A DNA stretch of 64,000 bases from Saccharothrix luteola (GCF_020859565.1 NZ_JAJHUO010000001.1:1-64000), one strand, 5' to 3'; shown: positions 27,391 to 37,445, counted from the stretch's first letter. A program made the numbers and translations. Notes: a model not told the origin generated them from the sequence alone.

Positions 27391-30300
27391 CTGCCCCTGA
27401 ACTTGTGGTTGATTTCCTTGCGGAGGAGGTTGATGGTTCCGAAGAAGTGGCCCCCGAGCCCCTTGGCGACGGAGTCCTCCACGGCGCCGTAGCCCGCCGC
27501 CTCGGCGCCGCGCGCGAGCATCGCCGGAGCCTCGCCCCACGGGCCGTCGGTCGCCTGGTTGACCTCGTCGGCCCACCGCCAGAAGATCCCCGGCTTGCGG
27601 TGGCCGGTCACCCAGTGGTCCATGCTCGCGGGCGGGCCTTCGCGGAACTGCCCGGCGCGGTGCTTGCCCGTGTAGCCGGGTCGCTTCCGGTGCTTGCCGA
27701 TGTGTTCGTAGCGCCGCAGCAGGCTCGCGCCGGGGGTCTTGACGGCGCAGTTGTGCACGAGCACGTCCACGCCGGGTGCGGCGTCCACGTAGTACGTGTG
27801 CGTGCCGTCGACGGTGAGGTTGTAGACGGTCGTGGTCCCGGTCCACATGCGCAGCCCCGTCACGGCCACCTCGCCGCCCTGCGCGGTCCGCAGGCGTTGT
27901 CCCTCTTGGAGGTCCTGCGCTTCGACCCACTCGCCGCCGTCGACCCAGAACGGGTGGCCGTCGGTGGCGAGCACGGAACCACCGGCCACCGACACCTCGA
28001 CCATCCGCTTCTCCCCCGACCCGGTGATCACGTCGGTGACGGGTCGGGCCTGCGTGACACCGGTCGTCGGGTCGGTCGCCAGCACCTCGTCGCCGACGGC
28101 CACGGAGTCGATCTCCTTGCGCGTGCCGTCGGCCAACGTCACCGAGGTGGCGCCGGCGAAGCTGTTGCACGACGACAGCAGGCCGCTGGTCATCCGGCCT
28201 CGGGCGATGTCGTCCACTTCGGACCGCGCGGCGCTGACGGCGGCCCGCCCGAGGGACGTCCCACCGCTGCGCGCCGCGCCGATGCCGGCCTTCAACGCCT
28301 GGCCGCCGACTGACCCCAGACCGCCGGTGACGGCCCCGAGCGTCGCTCCGACGAGCGCGTTCGCCGTCATCTCCTTCCAGCCGTGCCCACCTTCCACGAG
28401 GTCGTGCACGACCGAGCCCACCGCGCCCGCCAGCGCACCGCACGCGACCGCGCCGACACCCGTCCACCCGATCAGCGCGCCGCAGCCCGCGCCGACCAGC
28501 AGGCCCGCGCCGAACCCGGCGATGTCGGCCTTGTGCGCGACGATCCAGTCCCCGGCGACGCTCGCCGCCTTGGATACCCCCTCGACGACCGCGCCGTAGG
28601 TGTCCACCGCCCGCTGGTACAGGTTCTGCGCGGACTTCGACAGGTCCGCCACGACGTCCCGCAGCGCGGACACGTCACCGGCCGCCAGGTGCGAGCCCAT
28701 GGACACGGTGAGCTTCACCCCGGCCATGATCGGCTTGAACGCCGCCGCGATGGTCTTCAGCGGCACGCGCCGGACGGCCCGCTCGATCCTCTCCTGCGCC
28801 ACCCGGGTGATCTGCTGGGCGCGCGCGAGGGCGGTCCGCCGGATCTCGGCGGCCCGTTCCCGCATGGAGGTCGCCAAGCGGTCGACGCCGCGCACGATGG
28901 CCCTCCCCACGTTGCTCACTACCCGCGCGACCCGCTTGATCTGGGTCCACGCGGCGCTGGCCACGGTCTGGATGCCGCGCCACGCCCACGTCGCCACAGT
29001 GGCGATCGGCCGCCACAGCGGCGCGGTCACCGACACCACCGCGCTCACCGCCCGCTTGCACCACCCGCAGCGGAACTTGGGCCACTCGCCGTCCGGGTCG
29101 GTGTGGTCCAGCGGCGCGGCGGCGGCGTAGGTGTAGCGGTTGGCCAGCACCGAGTCGCCGCGCTCGTACTCGGCGGTGTCGCGGGAGCCGAACGTGCCGG
29201 GCCCCGGCCGGTACCAGCGCCCGCCCATGTCGACGTCGCCGGTCGTCGGGTCGGTCCAGTCGCCCTGGTAGCCCACGTTCGCGCGATCCCCGGTCACCGC
29301 CGCGACCTGGCCGAACGGGTCGAACGCCACCGACTCGGCCGGCCGCGCCAACGCCGTGTCCGCCGGGTCGAGCGCGGCCACCACGTCGTCGTGCCCGTCG
29401 GACAAGGTGAGCCGCTTGCGCTGCCCGTCGGCGACGGCCAGCAACTCGTCGGCGGGTCCCCGCGCGTACTTCTCGCCGCCGTCGGACACGACCTCGTCGT
29501 CCAGGCCCGCGTAGGCGAACGCCGTCGACTCGCGGGAGATCAGCCGGTCCAGCCCGTCGTAGGCGTAGTCCACCGACCCGGACGTGACGAGCCGGTCGAA
29601 CGCGTCGGACGAGTACCGCTCGGTCAACCCCGACGACGTCCGGCTCGCCAACGCGCCGCGCGCCGAGTACCCGTAGGTGTAGTCGCTGTCGGACAGGAGC
29701 CGGTTGCGCTCGTCGTACGCGGCGGTCTTCGCGCCGGCCTTGACGCGGTTGCCCGAGTCGTCCCAGCCGTACTCGGTGACGGTCGAGCCGGACGTCCACG
29801 ACGTGAGGCGGCCCGCGTGGTCGTACCCGTACGTGTTCGCGCCCGCGCCCGCGAGTCCCACCGTGGTCTTGGTGGTCAGGTGGTCGTCGAGGTCGTAGCC
29901 GTAGGTGATCGACGCGGCCGACTGGCCGGCCGCGTTGCTCAGCACGTCCGAGGTGGTGCGGCCGAGGTCGTCGAAACCGAACGTCCGGACGCGCCGCGCG
30001 CCGTAGTCGATCGTCCTGACCTGCCCGGCGGCGTCGTAGCCGAGCACCTGGGTGGTCCCGGTGACGGCGTCGACCGCGGAGGTCAGCCTGCCGCGCTCGT
30101 AGCCGAAGCGGGAGGTGCCGGCGGCGTCCGAGCGTTCGACCAGTTGGCCGTCGTCGTTGTAGGCGAAGTTGGCGTTGCCGGACGGGCCGGAGGTGGATAG
30201 CAGGGCGTTCCGGTCGTTGTAGGTGTAGGTGTTGTCGCCGGTGGGCGTGCCGACCTTCACGGTCCGGCCGAGCAGGTCGTAGCCGAGGGTCCGCTCGGCG

Positions 30301-33300
30301 GTCGCCGATTCCGCGCCGGCGCCGGTTTCGCGCTCCAGCCGGCCGGACGCGTCGAACGCGCGCTGCCGGGTCACGCCGCCGGGCGCGGTGATCCGATCCG
30401 CGTCGCCCCGCGCGGTGTAGGCGATGGTCCACGTCCGGTCGGCCGGCGCCGGGTGCGCGGTCGTGGCGGGCTCGACCACGGACTCGGGCAGGCCCAGGCT
30501 GTTGACGGTGTAGCGGGTGGTGTTGCCCCGGCCGTCGGTGTAGCTGGTGCGGTTGCCCGCGAGGTCGTGGCCGAAGCCGGTCGTGATGGTCCTGCCGTCG
30601 GCCACGGGCTCGACCTGACCGGTCAGGCGGTTGAGCGCGTCGTAGGTGTAGGTGGTGGTGCGGTCGAGGGCGTCGGTGGTCGACGTCAGGTTGCCCGCCG
30701 CGTCGTAGCCGTGACGCTGTCCCCGGATCGACCGGCCGTCGGGCGCGAGGTCCGCCTCGGTGGCGACCCGGCCGAACGCGTCGAAGTCGGTGCGGGTGGT
30801 GCGGCCCAAGCCGTCGGACGCGCGCACCTGGCGGCCGGCGAAGTCGTAGCCCTGCTCGGCGACCACGCCCGCCGGGTCGGTGGACCGCGTCGGCTCACCG
30901 AGTCCGTTGTGGATGGTCACGGTCCGCGCGCCGGTCGGCGTGGTGATGGAAGTGAGGTTGTTGGCGTCGTCGTAGGTGAAGCGGGTGGTCAGGTTGCGCG
31001 GCACGGGCTTGCGCTCGACTTGGGAAGCGGTGACGCGGCGTTCCAGGTCGTCGTAGGTGGACTCGGTGCGCCCGCCTTCCGGGTCGGTCACCGACAGCAC
31101 CTGACCGGTCCGGGTGTAGGTGTAGCGCCACACGGCGCGTTGGTCGTTCGTCGCGGCCGGGGTGTCGCGGGTGACCAGGCGGTTGAGGCGGTCATAGGTG
31201 AGGCGGGTGGCGTTGCCCAGCTCGTCCACCGCCTCCAGCACGTTGCCCAGCGGGTCGTAGCCAGTCGTGGTGACCGGCGTGATCGCCGACGTGCCGCCCG
31301 GCGGGACGTAGGCGGGCTCCTCGGTGCGCACGACCCGGCCGAGCTGGTCGTAGCCGACGCGGGACACGTGCCCGCGCTCGTCCTTGACCTCGGTCGGCTC
31401 GTCGAACGCGTTGTAGCCCTGCGACCGGGTCGGACGCGCCGTGCCCCCGCCCTCCACGGCGACCGCCGGTGACGTGGAGATGGTGGTGCGGCCCAGTTCG
31501 TCGGCCAGGAACGTCGTGGTGAACGCCGCTCTGTCCGCCCCGGTCACGTTGCCGCGCGGATCGGTGGTGGACGTCCGCACGCCGCGCCGGTCGTAGGTGT
31601 GCGACGTGGTCAGGCTCGTGCCGCCGCCGGACACCGTCTCCGTCAACGGGTTGCCGAGCGGGTCGTAGGTGGTGGTGACCGTCTCCTCGGTGCTCGTCGG
31701 AACCCACGGCACGTTCGACGGGCGGCCGGACCGCACGACCTTGAGCACGTTCCCGGCCGGGTCGTAGGTGTAGGCCGTGGTGCGGGCCAGGCCCGCCGGG
31801 TCGCTGGTGGTGCGCTCGACCCGGCCCGCCACGTCGATCACGTTCTCCACGACGGTCGCGCCGTTGCCCGTCACCTGCCTGGTGAGGTTGCCCGCCTTGT
31901 CGTAGGTGTTGGCCTCCACCACGTAGTCGCGGGTCGTGCCGTCCTGGTTGCGGAAACCCTTCAGGGTGATGGACTTGCGCAGGTCGTCGTCATGGTGGTC
32001 GTACTCCAGACGGCGGCCCATCGCGTTGGTGTCGCTCACCATCCGCCCGGCCAGGTCGTAGGTGTAGGCGTGCAGCACGATGTGGTCGCCGGTCGCGGGG
32101 CTGCCCGGCGGGTCGCCCCGCCAGTCGCGCAGGCGGATCTCGGCGACGTTGTTGCGGGCGGTGTAGGCGTAGTCGTAGCGGTTGCCGTTCGCGTCCACCA
32201 TGGACGTCCTGTTGCCGAACCGGTCGTAGTCGTAGCTCGTCTCGCCACCCTCCGGGTCGACCACGCGGTCCGGGCGGTTGCGGTCGTCGTAGGCGGTCGT
32301 GGTGACGCGCGGCGCGTCACCGCCGAGGAGGTCGCTCACCTCGACGCGGTCCTGGTTGCCGTCCGCGTCGTAGCGGTAGGTGATCCTGCGCTGGTGGCGC
32401 GTGCCGTCGACCGCGCTGGTCGTGGGCGGCTCGGTGGTCGAGGTGAGCCGGGACGCGGTGTCGTAGGCGTGCCGGGTGGACACGCCGGACGGGAACGAGT
32501 CGGACGTTTCCTTCTCGGTGACGCGCCGACCCAGAGCGTCGTAGGTGTAGTCGGTGATCAGGCCGGTCGGTGTGGTGACGCGCGCCAGGTCGCCGTTGGC
32601 GTAGTACAGGTAGCGGGTGACCTGGCGGCGCGGGTCGGTGGTGGTGGCGACCAGCCCGGCAGGCATCGTGCCGCCGCCGACCGCGACCTCCGCGCCCGTG
32701 GTGTAGGTGTGGTCGACCCTCGCGCCGTCCGGGCCGGTCTGGGACGCCAGGTCGCCGCGCGAGGTGTAGGTGTAGGTGGTGCGGTAGGTGTTGTCCGCCG
32801 GGCCGGACGACCGGGCGTCGCGGGTCTCCAGCGGCAGGTCGTTCGTCGGGTCCAACGGGTCCGTGACGGTCGCCCGGTAACTGCTGTACGCGGTGTGGCA
32901 CTCGGTGTTCGTCCGGCACGTGGTCTGCGTGGTGACGTTGCCCCGCTCGTCGTAGGTCATCCGGACGGCGTCGCCGTTCTCGTTGCGGACGGTCTTCTGG
33001 TAGCCGCGCTCGTCGTACTCGTAGGTGCGGATCGCCATGCCGTCCAACGGATGCCGCACGAACACCGGGCCGCCCGCGTCGTCCGGGATGATCGTGCAGA
33101 ACTGCGGGTCACCCGGGTCGGGCGCGCCGCACACCGGCTGCGGCGGGTCCGGCGGGGGCACCGGCTCGCCCGGGCGGTCCTCTTCCCGCAACTCCAGCCC
33201 CGCGGGCAGGCCCGAGCGCAGCAGCCGCCCGGCCAGGGCGTCGTACTCGAACAGGTGGGGCCGGTTCGCCGGGTCCAGCACCTGCACGGAGCGGCGCAGG

Positions 33301-36300
33301 TCGTCGCCCCCGCCGTGCACCGCGGGCGAGCCGACCTTCCAGGTGCCACCGTTGCGGTCGGTGTACTCGTGGATGCGTTCGTTCGCGTACTTCGCCTCCG
33401 CGGAGACCTTGCCGCTGGGCAGCGTCACCTTCGTCACCAGGTCGGCCTGCGCCTTGCCGTAGCGGTGGTGGTCGGCGACGGCGCCCTGCCCCAGCGGGTG
33501 CGAGTAGACCGCGACCTCGTCGATGACCCCGGCGAAGTGACGCCGCGCGCCCGCCCCCCACTGCGGCCAGGTGCCCGTGGCGTGGCTCGCGCCGACCTGG
33601 TTGACCGTGAGGAGGCTGTGGTCGATGGCCCGGGTGTGGGCGCCGACCTTGACGGCGTCCAGGTACAGGGTCTGGACGTCACCCATGGCGGAGAGCACCA
33701 CGTGGTGCCACTGGCCGTCGTTCACCGCCAGGGCGGACATCATCGGGTCGATCGCGCCGGTCGCGAACTGGCCGCGCAGCTTGCCGTCCGCGCCCACGTA
33801 GAGGACCGGCACGGCCGACGTCGGGTTCGTCGCGTGGTCCTGGTAGCCGATCAGCGGGCCGCCGGTCGTGGCGGAGGTCTTGAACCACAGCTCCACGGCC
33901 AGGTCGCGGCTCTTCTTCACCGCGCCCTTGGGCAGGTCCACCACCGAGGAGGAGCCGTTGAACTGGGCCGCGTTGTCCCCGGCGATGCCCGGCGTGCCCA
34001 GGGTGACGTCCCGGTAGGTCGCGGCGTCCTTGCCCAGGTTCACCGCGACGTCGCTGCCCGCCGACGTGCCTTGCGCCTCGCCCAGCCGCCAGTACGACTC
34101 GGGCCGGGTGTCCTGCACGGCGGTCCGGTAGTGCGAGCTTGGGGTGTAGTCGTAGGTGGTGCAGGCGTTGCCGGGCGCGCAGACCCCGGTCAGCAGGTCA
34201 CCGGTGTAGGTGTAGGTCCAGGTGGCCGTGACGCCGTCCACGGGGTCGCTCGACACGCTCGTCACGTGGTTGCCGGTCCAGGTGAAGCGCAGCGCGCGGC
34301 CGTTCTGGTTGGACTGGCTGTTGGCGACGTGCGCCTTGGCCAGGCGGCCGGTGGTGGTGGTGTCGAGGGTGAGCACGATCGCGCGCCCTGCGGGGTCGGT
34401 GATGCGGGCGAGCCGTCCCCCGGTCGAGAACTGGTAGACGGTGTTGCTCTTGTCCCGCAGCCGCCAGCCGTTGGCGTCGAGCGTGAGGGACGCGGTGCGG
34501 CCGTCCGGCGGGACGAACGTGCCGTCCGGGTCGCGCCCGAAGCGCACCTCCTGGCCGTCCGGGTAGGTGATCACGACGTTGCCGGACCCGTCGTCGTCCG
34601 CGCGGACCCGCATGTCGTACCGCGTCACCCAGCCCGCGCCGAACATCGAGTCGCGGCGCGGGTCGAGGCTGTTGTAGGTGCGCAGGACGTTCAGGTCGGG
34701 GCCGACCGTGACCACCGGCGCGTCCAGGGCGGCGGTGGTGAAGTTGCCGATCTGGGCGTCGTACTCCTTGTCCTGCGTGCCGTACGGGGAGCCCGCCACC
34801 CGCGAGGTGACGGCGGGCTGCGGCACGCTGGTGAGGACGGCGGAGTACGGCGAGGGGACCTCGTTGCCGGCGTCCTTGACGAAGACCCGCCACAGGTAGG
34901 CCTTGCTCCACTTGAGCTTCGCGGCCGGTACCGTCCACGCCGTGCTGGTCACGTCACCGGAGTTGAAGCACGCCGTGGGGTCGCCCGAGGCGCTCCGCTC
35001 GCACACCTCGAACCGGTAGCGCAGCGACGAACCGGGCGGGGCGTCGATGTCCAGTGCCCGGGCCCACAGCTGCGGGGTCAGGGTTGCCGCCTGGTACCCG
35101 TTGGGCGGGTGCAGTTCCTGGACCACGGGCGGGATGTCGAAGACCTCCAGCACGATCCGGCCCGGTGGCACCTGGTGGTCGGTGAACACGACACCGCCCG
35201 CGCGGACCATCGTGAAGTCGAGGAAGTAGCGGCCCGGTGGCAGGGGTTGGATGGTCGCGTCGAGCGTCACGGTGGCGCCGCGGGCCACGGAGGTGGACAG
35301 GTCCGCCGACCGTTGCTGGCCCGCCGGTGCGCCGGTGTCGGTGCGGTAGGCGCGGTAGGCGAGGTAGTACGTGCCGGGCGCCCACGCCTCCGCGGACCGG
35401 TTCGTGACGGTGACCTTGACCTTGCCCGCCTGGTTCTGGAGGACCGGCGGCTCCGGGACGGGCTTGGGGATGCCGTAGTTCGCGTTGTACGGCGAATGCG
35501 TGACGAAGAGCTTCGGCGGGTTGGCGGTGGAGCTGCCGCCGAGCCGCTTCCAGGCGGAGTCGTCGGTGGCGGACCCGCGCAACGACAGGCCGTGGTCGGC
35601 CTGCCGACCGTCGACCCACCGCTGCACCAGGTCCCGTCCGGCCACCCCGAGGTCGATCAGCCGCGTTGACGCCGGGCAGCCCGACGCCGACTGCCCGGTG
35701 GCCACGTACCCGTGGGCGAACGAGCTGGACGCGAGCGCCGCGCCGGTAGTCGGTCCCGGGTAGGAGTACCCCGTCCCCGGCGACCAAGACTGGGTGACCG
35801 GGTGCACCGTCATCGCCTTGGGGGTGCAGGACGCCGAGTCGTAGTTCACCACCTGGAGCTGGACCCCGTAGATCGTGTGGAACCGCAGCTGATCGACCAG
35901 GCCGCCGAACTTCACGTACGAGGCCGAGGCCTGCCCACCCAGCCGCCCGACCCGCAGCTCGTTGCCACCGGCGGCGGACGACGAGCCGTGGACGTACATG
36001 CTGCTGTCGGCCCGGCCGGCCCCGACCGGCAACCCGGCGGCGGCCGCCGAGAACTCCGACACCACCGGGACCACTTCGACCTTGTTAGCGCCCTTCGGCA
36101 CCTCCGGCACGGGATGGGCCGGGTAGGTGGACCGCAGCGAGGGAGGCAGGTGCCGGTTGACGTCCTTCGGGTCGACCCGGGATGCCGCAGCGTCCGCCTC
36201 CCACCGCTGCCGGGGTAACTCGGCCACCCGGTCGGGTCTCGTCCCCGGGGCGGCCTCGACACCGTCCACGACGGTCCCCAACGCCACCGCGATCACCACG

Positions 36301-36332
36301 AGAACCGTGACAGCACGCCGCCAACGCCCCAT
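27387..36332 (-). CDS. Giant secreted RHS-repeat polymorphic toxin with Hint domain
   Basis: The 2981-residue precursor starts at an ATG preceded by a G-rich site. Domains in order are a signal peptide (about 1-28, VTVLVVIAVALGTVVDG), a DNRLRE/CBM-like beta domain (about 90-280), Fn-like modules, a LamG-type domain (about 790-945, SRDLAVELWFKTS), dozens of YD/RHS repeats (about 975-2380) and the RHS core motif (DPDGEWP, about 2400). A helical Gly-rich region with hydrophobic segments follows (about 2590-2700), then a Hint/intein-like autoprocessing domain (about 2720-2862, CNSFAGATSVTLADG to VLVHNC). The last 119 residues are a distinct toxin tip (EHIGKHRKRPGYTGKHRAGQ to INHKFRGR). The RHS shell encapsulates the tip and Hint is thought to release it. 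The tip family is not recognised. Confidence 0.93.
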   Translation of the reverse strand: MGRWRRAVTVLVVIAVALGTVVDGVEAAPGTRPDRVAELPRQRWEADAAASRVDPKDVNRHLPPSLRSTYPAHPVPEVPKGANKVEVVPVVSEFSAAAAGLPVGAGRADSSMYVHGSSSAAGGNELRVGRLGGQASASYVKFGGLVDQLRFHTIYGVQLQVVNYDSASCTPKAMTVHPVTQSWSPGTGYSYPGPTTGAALASSSFAHGYVATGQSASGCPASTRLIDLGVAGRDLVQRWVDGRQADHGLSLRGSATDDSAWKRLGGSSTANPPKLFVTHSPYNANYGIPKPVPEPPVLQNQAGKVKVTVTNRSAEAWAPGTYYLAYRAYRTDTGAPAGQQRSADLSTSVARGATVTLDATIQPLPPGRYFLDFTMVRAGGVVFTDHQVPPGRIVLEVFDIPPVVQELHPPNGYQAATLTPQLWARALDIDAPPGSSLRYRFEVCERSASGDPTACFNSGDVTSTAWTVPAAKLKWSKAYLWRVFVKDAGNEVPSPYSAVLTSVPQPAVTSRVAGSPYGTQDKEYDAQIGNFTTAALDAPVVTVGPDLNVLRTYNSLDPRRDSMFGAGWVTRYDMRVRADDDGSGNVVITYPDGQEVRFGRDPDGTFVPPDGRTASLTLDANGWRLRDKSNTVYQFSTGGRLARITDPAGRAIVLTLDTTTTGRLAKAHVANSQSNQNGRALRFTWTGNHVTSVSSDPVDGVTATWTYTYTGDLLTGVCAPGNACTTYDYTPSSHYRTAVQDTRPESYWRLGEAQGTSAGSDVAVNLGKDAATYRDVTLGTPGIAGDNAAQFNGSSSVVDLPKGAVKKSRDLAVELWFKTSATTGGPLIGYQDHATNPTSAVPVLYVGADGKLRGQFATGAIDPMMSALAVNDGQWHHVVLSAMGDVQTLYLDAVKVGAHTRAIDHSLLTVNQVGASHATGTWPQWGAGARRHFAGVIDEVAVYSHPLGQGAVADHHRYGKAQADLVTKVTLPSGKVSAEAKYANERIHEYTDRNGGTWKVGSPAVHGGGDDLRRSVQVLDPANRPHLFEYDALAGRLLRSGLPAGLELREEDRPGEPVPPPDPPQPVCGAPDPGDPQFCTIIPDDAGGPVFVRHPLDGMAIRTYEYDERGYQKTVRNENGDAVRMTYDERGNVTTQTTCRTNTECHTAYSSYRATVTDPLDPTNDLPLETRDARSSGPADNTYRTTYTYTSRGDLASQTGPDGARVDHTYTTGAEVAVGGGTMPAGLVATTTDPRRQVTRYLYYANGDLARVTTPTGLITDYTYDALGRRVTEKETSDSFPSGVSTRHAYDTASRLTSTTEPPTTSAVDGTRHQRRITYRYDADGNQDRVEVSDLLGGDAPRVTTTAYDDRNRPDRVVDPEGGETSYDYDRFGNRTSMVDANGNRYDYAYTARNNVAEIRLRDWRGDPPGSPATGDHIVLHAYTYDLAGRMVSDTNAMGRRLEYDHHDDDLRKSITLKGFRNQDGTTRDYVVEANTYDKAGNLTRQVTGNGATVVENVIDVAGRVERTTSDPAGLARTTAYTYDPAGNVLKVVRSGRPSNVPWVPTSTEETVTTTYDPLGNPLTETVSGGGTSLTTSHTYDRRGVRTSTTDPRGNVTGADRAAFTTTFLADELGRTTISTSPAVAVEGGGTARPTRSQGYNAFDEPTEVKDERGHVSRVGYDQLGRVVRTEEPAYVPPGGTSAITPVTTTGYDPLGNVLEAVDELGNATRLTYDRLNRLVTRDTPAATNDQRAVWRYTYTRTGQVLSVTDPEGGRTESTYDDLERRVTASQVERKPVPRNLTTRFTYDDANNLTSITTPTGARTVTIHNGLGEPTRSTDPAGVVAEQGYDFAGRQVRASDGLGRTTRTDFDAFGRVATEADLAPDGRSIRGQRHGYDAAGNLTSTTDALDRTTTYTYDALNRLTGQVEPVADGRTITTGFGHDLAGNRTSYTDGRGNTTRYTVNSLGLPESVVEPATTAHPAPADRTWTIAYTARGDADRITAPGGVTRQRAFDASGRLERETGAGAESATAERTLGYDLLGRTVKVGTPTGDNTYTYNDRNALLSTSGPSGNANFAYNDDGQLVERSDAAGTSRFGYERGRLTSAVDAVTGTTQVLGYDAAGQVRTIDYGARRVRTFGFDDLGRTTSDVLSNAAGQSAASITYGYDLDDHLTTKTTVGLAGAGANTYGYDHAGRLTSWTSGSTVTEYGWDDSGNRVKAGAKTAAYDERNRLLSDSDYTYGYSARGALASRTSSGLTERYSSDAFDRLVTSGSVDYAYDGLDRLISRESTAFAYAGLDDEVVSDGGEKYARGPADELLAVADGQRKRLTLSDGHDDVVAALDPADTALARPAESVAFDPFGQVAAVTGDRANVGYQGDWTDPTTGDVDMGGRWYRPGPGTFGSRDTAEYERGDSVLANRYTYAAAAPLDHTDPDGEWPKFRCGWCKRAVSAVVSVTAPLWRPIATVATWAWRGIQTVASAAWTQIKRVARVVSNVGRAIVRGVDRLATSMRERAAEIRRTALARAQQITRVAQERIERAVRRVPLKTIAAAFKPIMAGVKLTVSMGSHLAAGDVSALRDVVADLSKSAQNLYQRAVDTYGAVVEGVSKAASVAGDWIVAHKADIAGFGAGLLVGAGCGALIGWTGVGAVACGALAGAVGSVVHDLVEGGHGWKEMTANALVGATLGAVTGGLGSVGGQALKAGIGAARSGGTSLGRAAVSAARSEVDDIARGRMTSGLLSSCNSFAGATSVTLADGTRKEIDSVAVGDEVLATDPTTGVTQARPVTDVITGSGEKRMVEVSVAGGSVLATDGHPFWVDGGEWVEAQDLQEGQRLRTAQGGEVAVTGLRMWTGTTTVYNLTVDGTHTYYVDAAPGVDVLVHNCAVKTPGASLLRRYEHIGKHRKRPGYTGKHRAGQFREGPPASMDHWVTGHRKPGIFWRWADEVNQATDGPWGEAPAMLARGAEAAGYGAVEDSVAKGLGGHFFGTINLLRKEINHKFRGR

Positions 36333-36415
36333 GTGAACCCCCTGGCCAACCCGGGGCGATCCACTCAACCGCCCGACGGCGCATGCATCCTGTCACCGGC
36401 CGCTTTCGTCGCGGT

Positions 36416-36734
36416 TTACCGAGCTCGTCCGCCGGGAGGCACCACCACGGTCCGGAGTTCGACGTGATCGCGGCCTGCGGTGCAGGGCCACCGCACCAGC
36501 AGCAGGCGCACCTCGCGCTGGTCCTCCAGGATCAGGTACACCACCTGACCGGCGCGCTCCGGGCCGAAGTTCCAGTACCGCACCGCCGCGCCGGGGTTGT
36601 CCTCATGCTGCGGGCGCCCGTCCCACGGCTGCAACTCCAACACCGGCCGGCACCTCGGCATACCCCGCCAGCGCCTCGGCGGGCAGCGCGGCGACCTGCT
36701 CCAGGCTCACCGCGTCGGGCACGACGCGGTACAC
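36416..36734 (-). pseudogene. Frameshifted RelE/ParE-like toxin partner of DUF6247
   Basis: From a GTG at 36734 the frame reads VYRVVPDAVSLEQVAALPAE with ALAGYAEV and then goes out of frame. In the next frame VLELQPWDGRPQHEDNP with AGQVVYLILEDQREVRLLLV follows to a stop at 36416. Together they match the small actinomycete toxin-like proteins encoded after DUF6247 genes. The shift lies around 36640-36655. Inactive unless the indel is an error. Confidence 0.65.
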
Positions 36735-36752
36735 CGGCTACTCGGCCCGCCC

Positions 36753-36935
36753 CTACCGCCCGCGCAGCAGCGCCTTCATCTCCGCCAACGACACCGCCCG
36801 CTCCAACACCAACTCCCACTCCCGATCGAACTCCGCCACCAGCATCGGAGTCAGAGCAGCGCGGATCGCCACCGGATCGGCCGCAGGCACCACCGGATCG
36901 CCACCGGGCGGCATCGACGCAGCAGGAGAGGCCAT
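36753..36935 (-). CDS. Truncated DUF6247 antitoxin-like protein
   Basis: The 60-residue product contains the DUF6247 core DPVAIRAALTPMLVAEFDRE with WELVLERA and then stops at LLRGR. Full-length relatives are about 100 residues or more. It starts 18 bp upstream of the damaged toxin-like gene, the standard antitoxin-toxin order. The shortened C-terminus is the part that would normally bind the toxin, so the pair is probably defunct. Confidence 0.6.
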   Translation of the reverse strand: MASPAASMPPGGDPVVPAADPVAIRAALTPMLVAEFDREWELVLERAVSLAEMKALLRGR

Positions 36936-37220
36936 GCCCAGCTCTAATGCTGAACCGCGGTGGGCGGTCGTCGGTCCGGGAAGTCAAGCCTGGAAGCCAC
37001 TCGCGGCCGACGTGCTGAGCGCGGAACCTCCGCATACAGACGGTTCATCATTGAAGGCCGGGGTCAGCCGGACCCGGGACGACTCCGGCCGCCTCTATCG
37101 GAACGCAGGAAACTCACAGTAATGAGCACGGAACCACCTCGGACAAGTGCTTCCGTACGTTACTGCTCCGATCAAGTGGCAATCATTCGCCTGTTCGGGT
37201 CCAGTCAGGTCGCCGATATG
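36936..37220. other. Gap upstream of the broken TA pair
   Basis: Short frames only; none recognisable. Probably contains the promoter of the DUF6247 gene and the edge of IS debris. Confidence 0.35.
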
Positions 37221-37442
37221 TCAACATCGGTTCCTTTCGCCACACTGCTCGGTCCCAGAGGCGGTGGATAAGGCCGTCGACGCGGTCCGCTGGGCGGAGC
37301 CCGGACTGGCCGAGAGCGCGGCGGATGTTGCGACCAAGACCCGGCACACCTGCCCCAAGAAGGCCAAGGTCAGTTCCCTTGCCTGGAGCCAGTCCACGAA
37401 CTCGTGGGTGCCGCAGGCGGCGTCGGCGCCGCTGCTCGGCAC
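37221..37442 (-). pseudogene. Possible IS1380-type transposase fragment
   Basis: A 73-codon frame includes ADAACGTHEFVDWLQARELT, which resembles the transposase segment around the second catalytic region of IS1380-like elements (usually R-A-D-x-A-G-x-T-H-x-F-L-x-W-L). No other part of the element is seen. Weak evidence. Confidence 0.3.
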
Positions 37443-37445
37443 AAG

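Noticed and set aside
27390..28467. Upstream extension of the secreted propeller gene into the RHS gene
   Set aside because: The frame is open but lies antiphase to the Hint/toxin coding region; the signal peptide begins at the ATG-ATG at 27390.
29000..34500. Regularly repeated GTAGGTGTAG/GTCGTAG-like units resembling a CRISPR or direct-repeat array
   Set aside because: They encode the YD/RHS repeats of the toxin (antisense of Tyr-Thr-Tyr-Asp codons); spacing varies and there are no spacers.
31599..35669. Plus-strand open frame of 1356 codons opposite the RHS gene
   Set aside because: Low-complexity Val/Gly/Arg/His shadow produced by the repetitive RHS sequence; no start context or domains.
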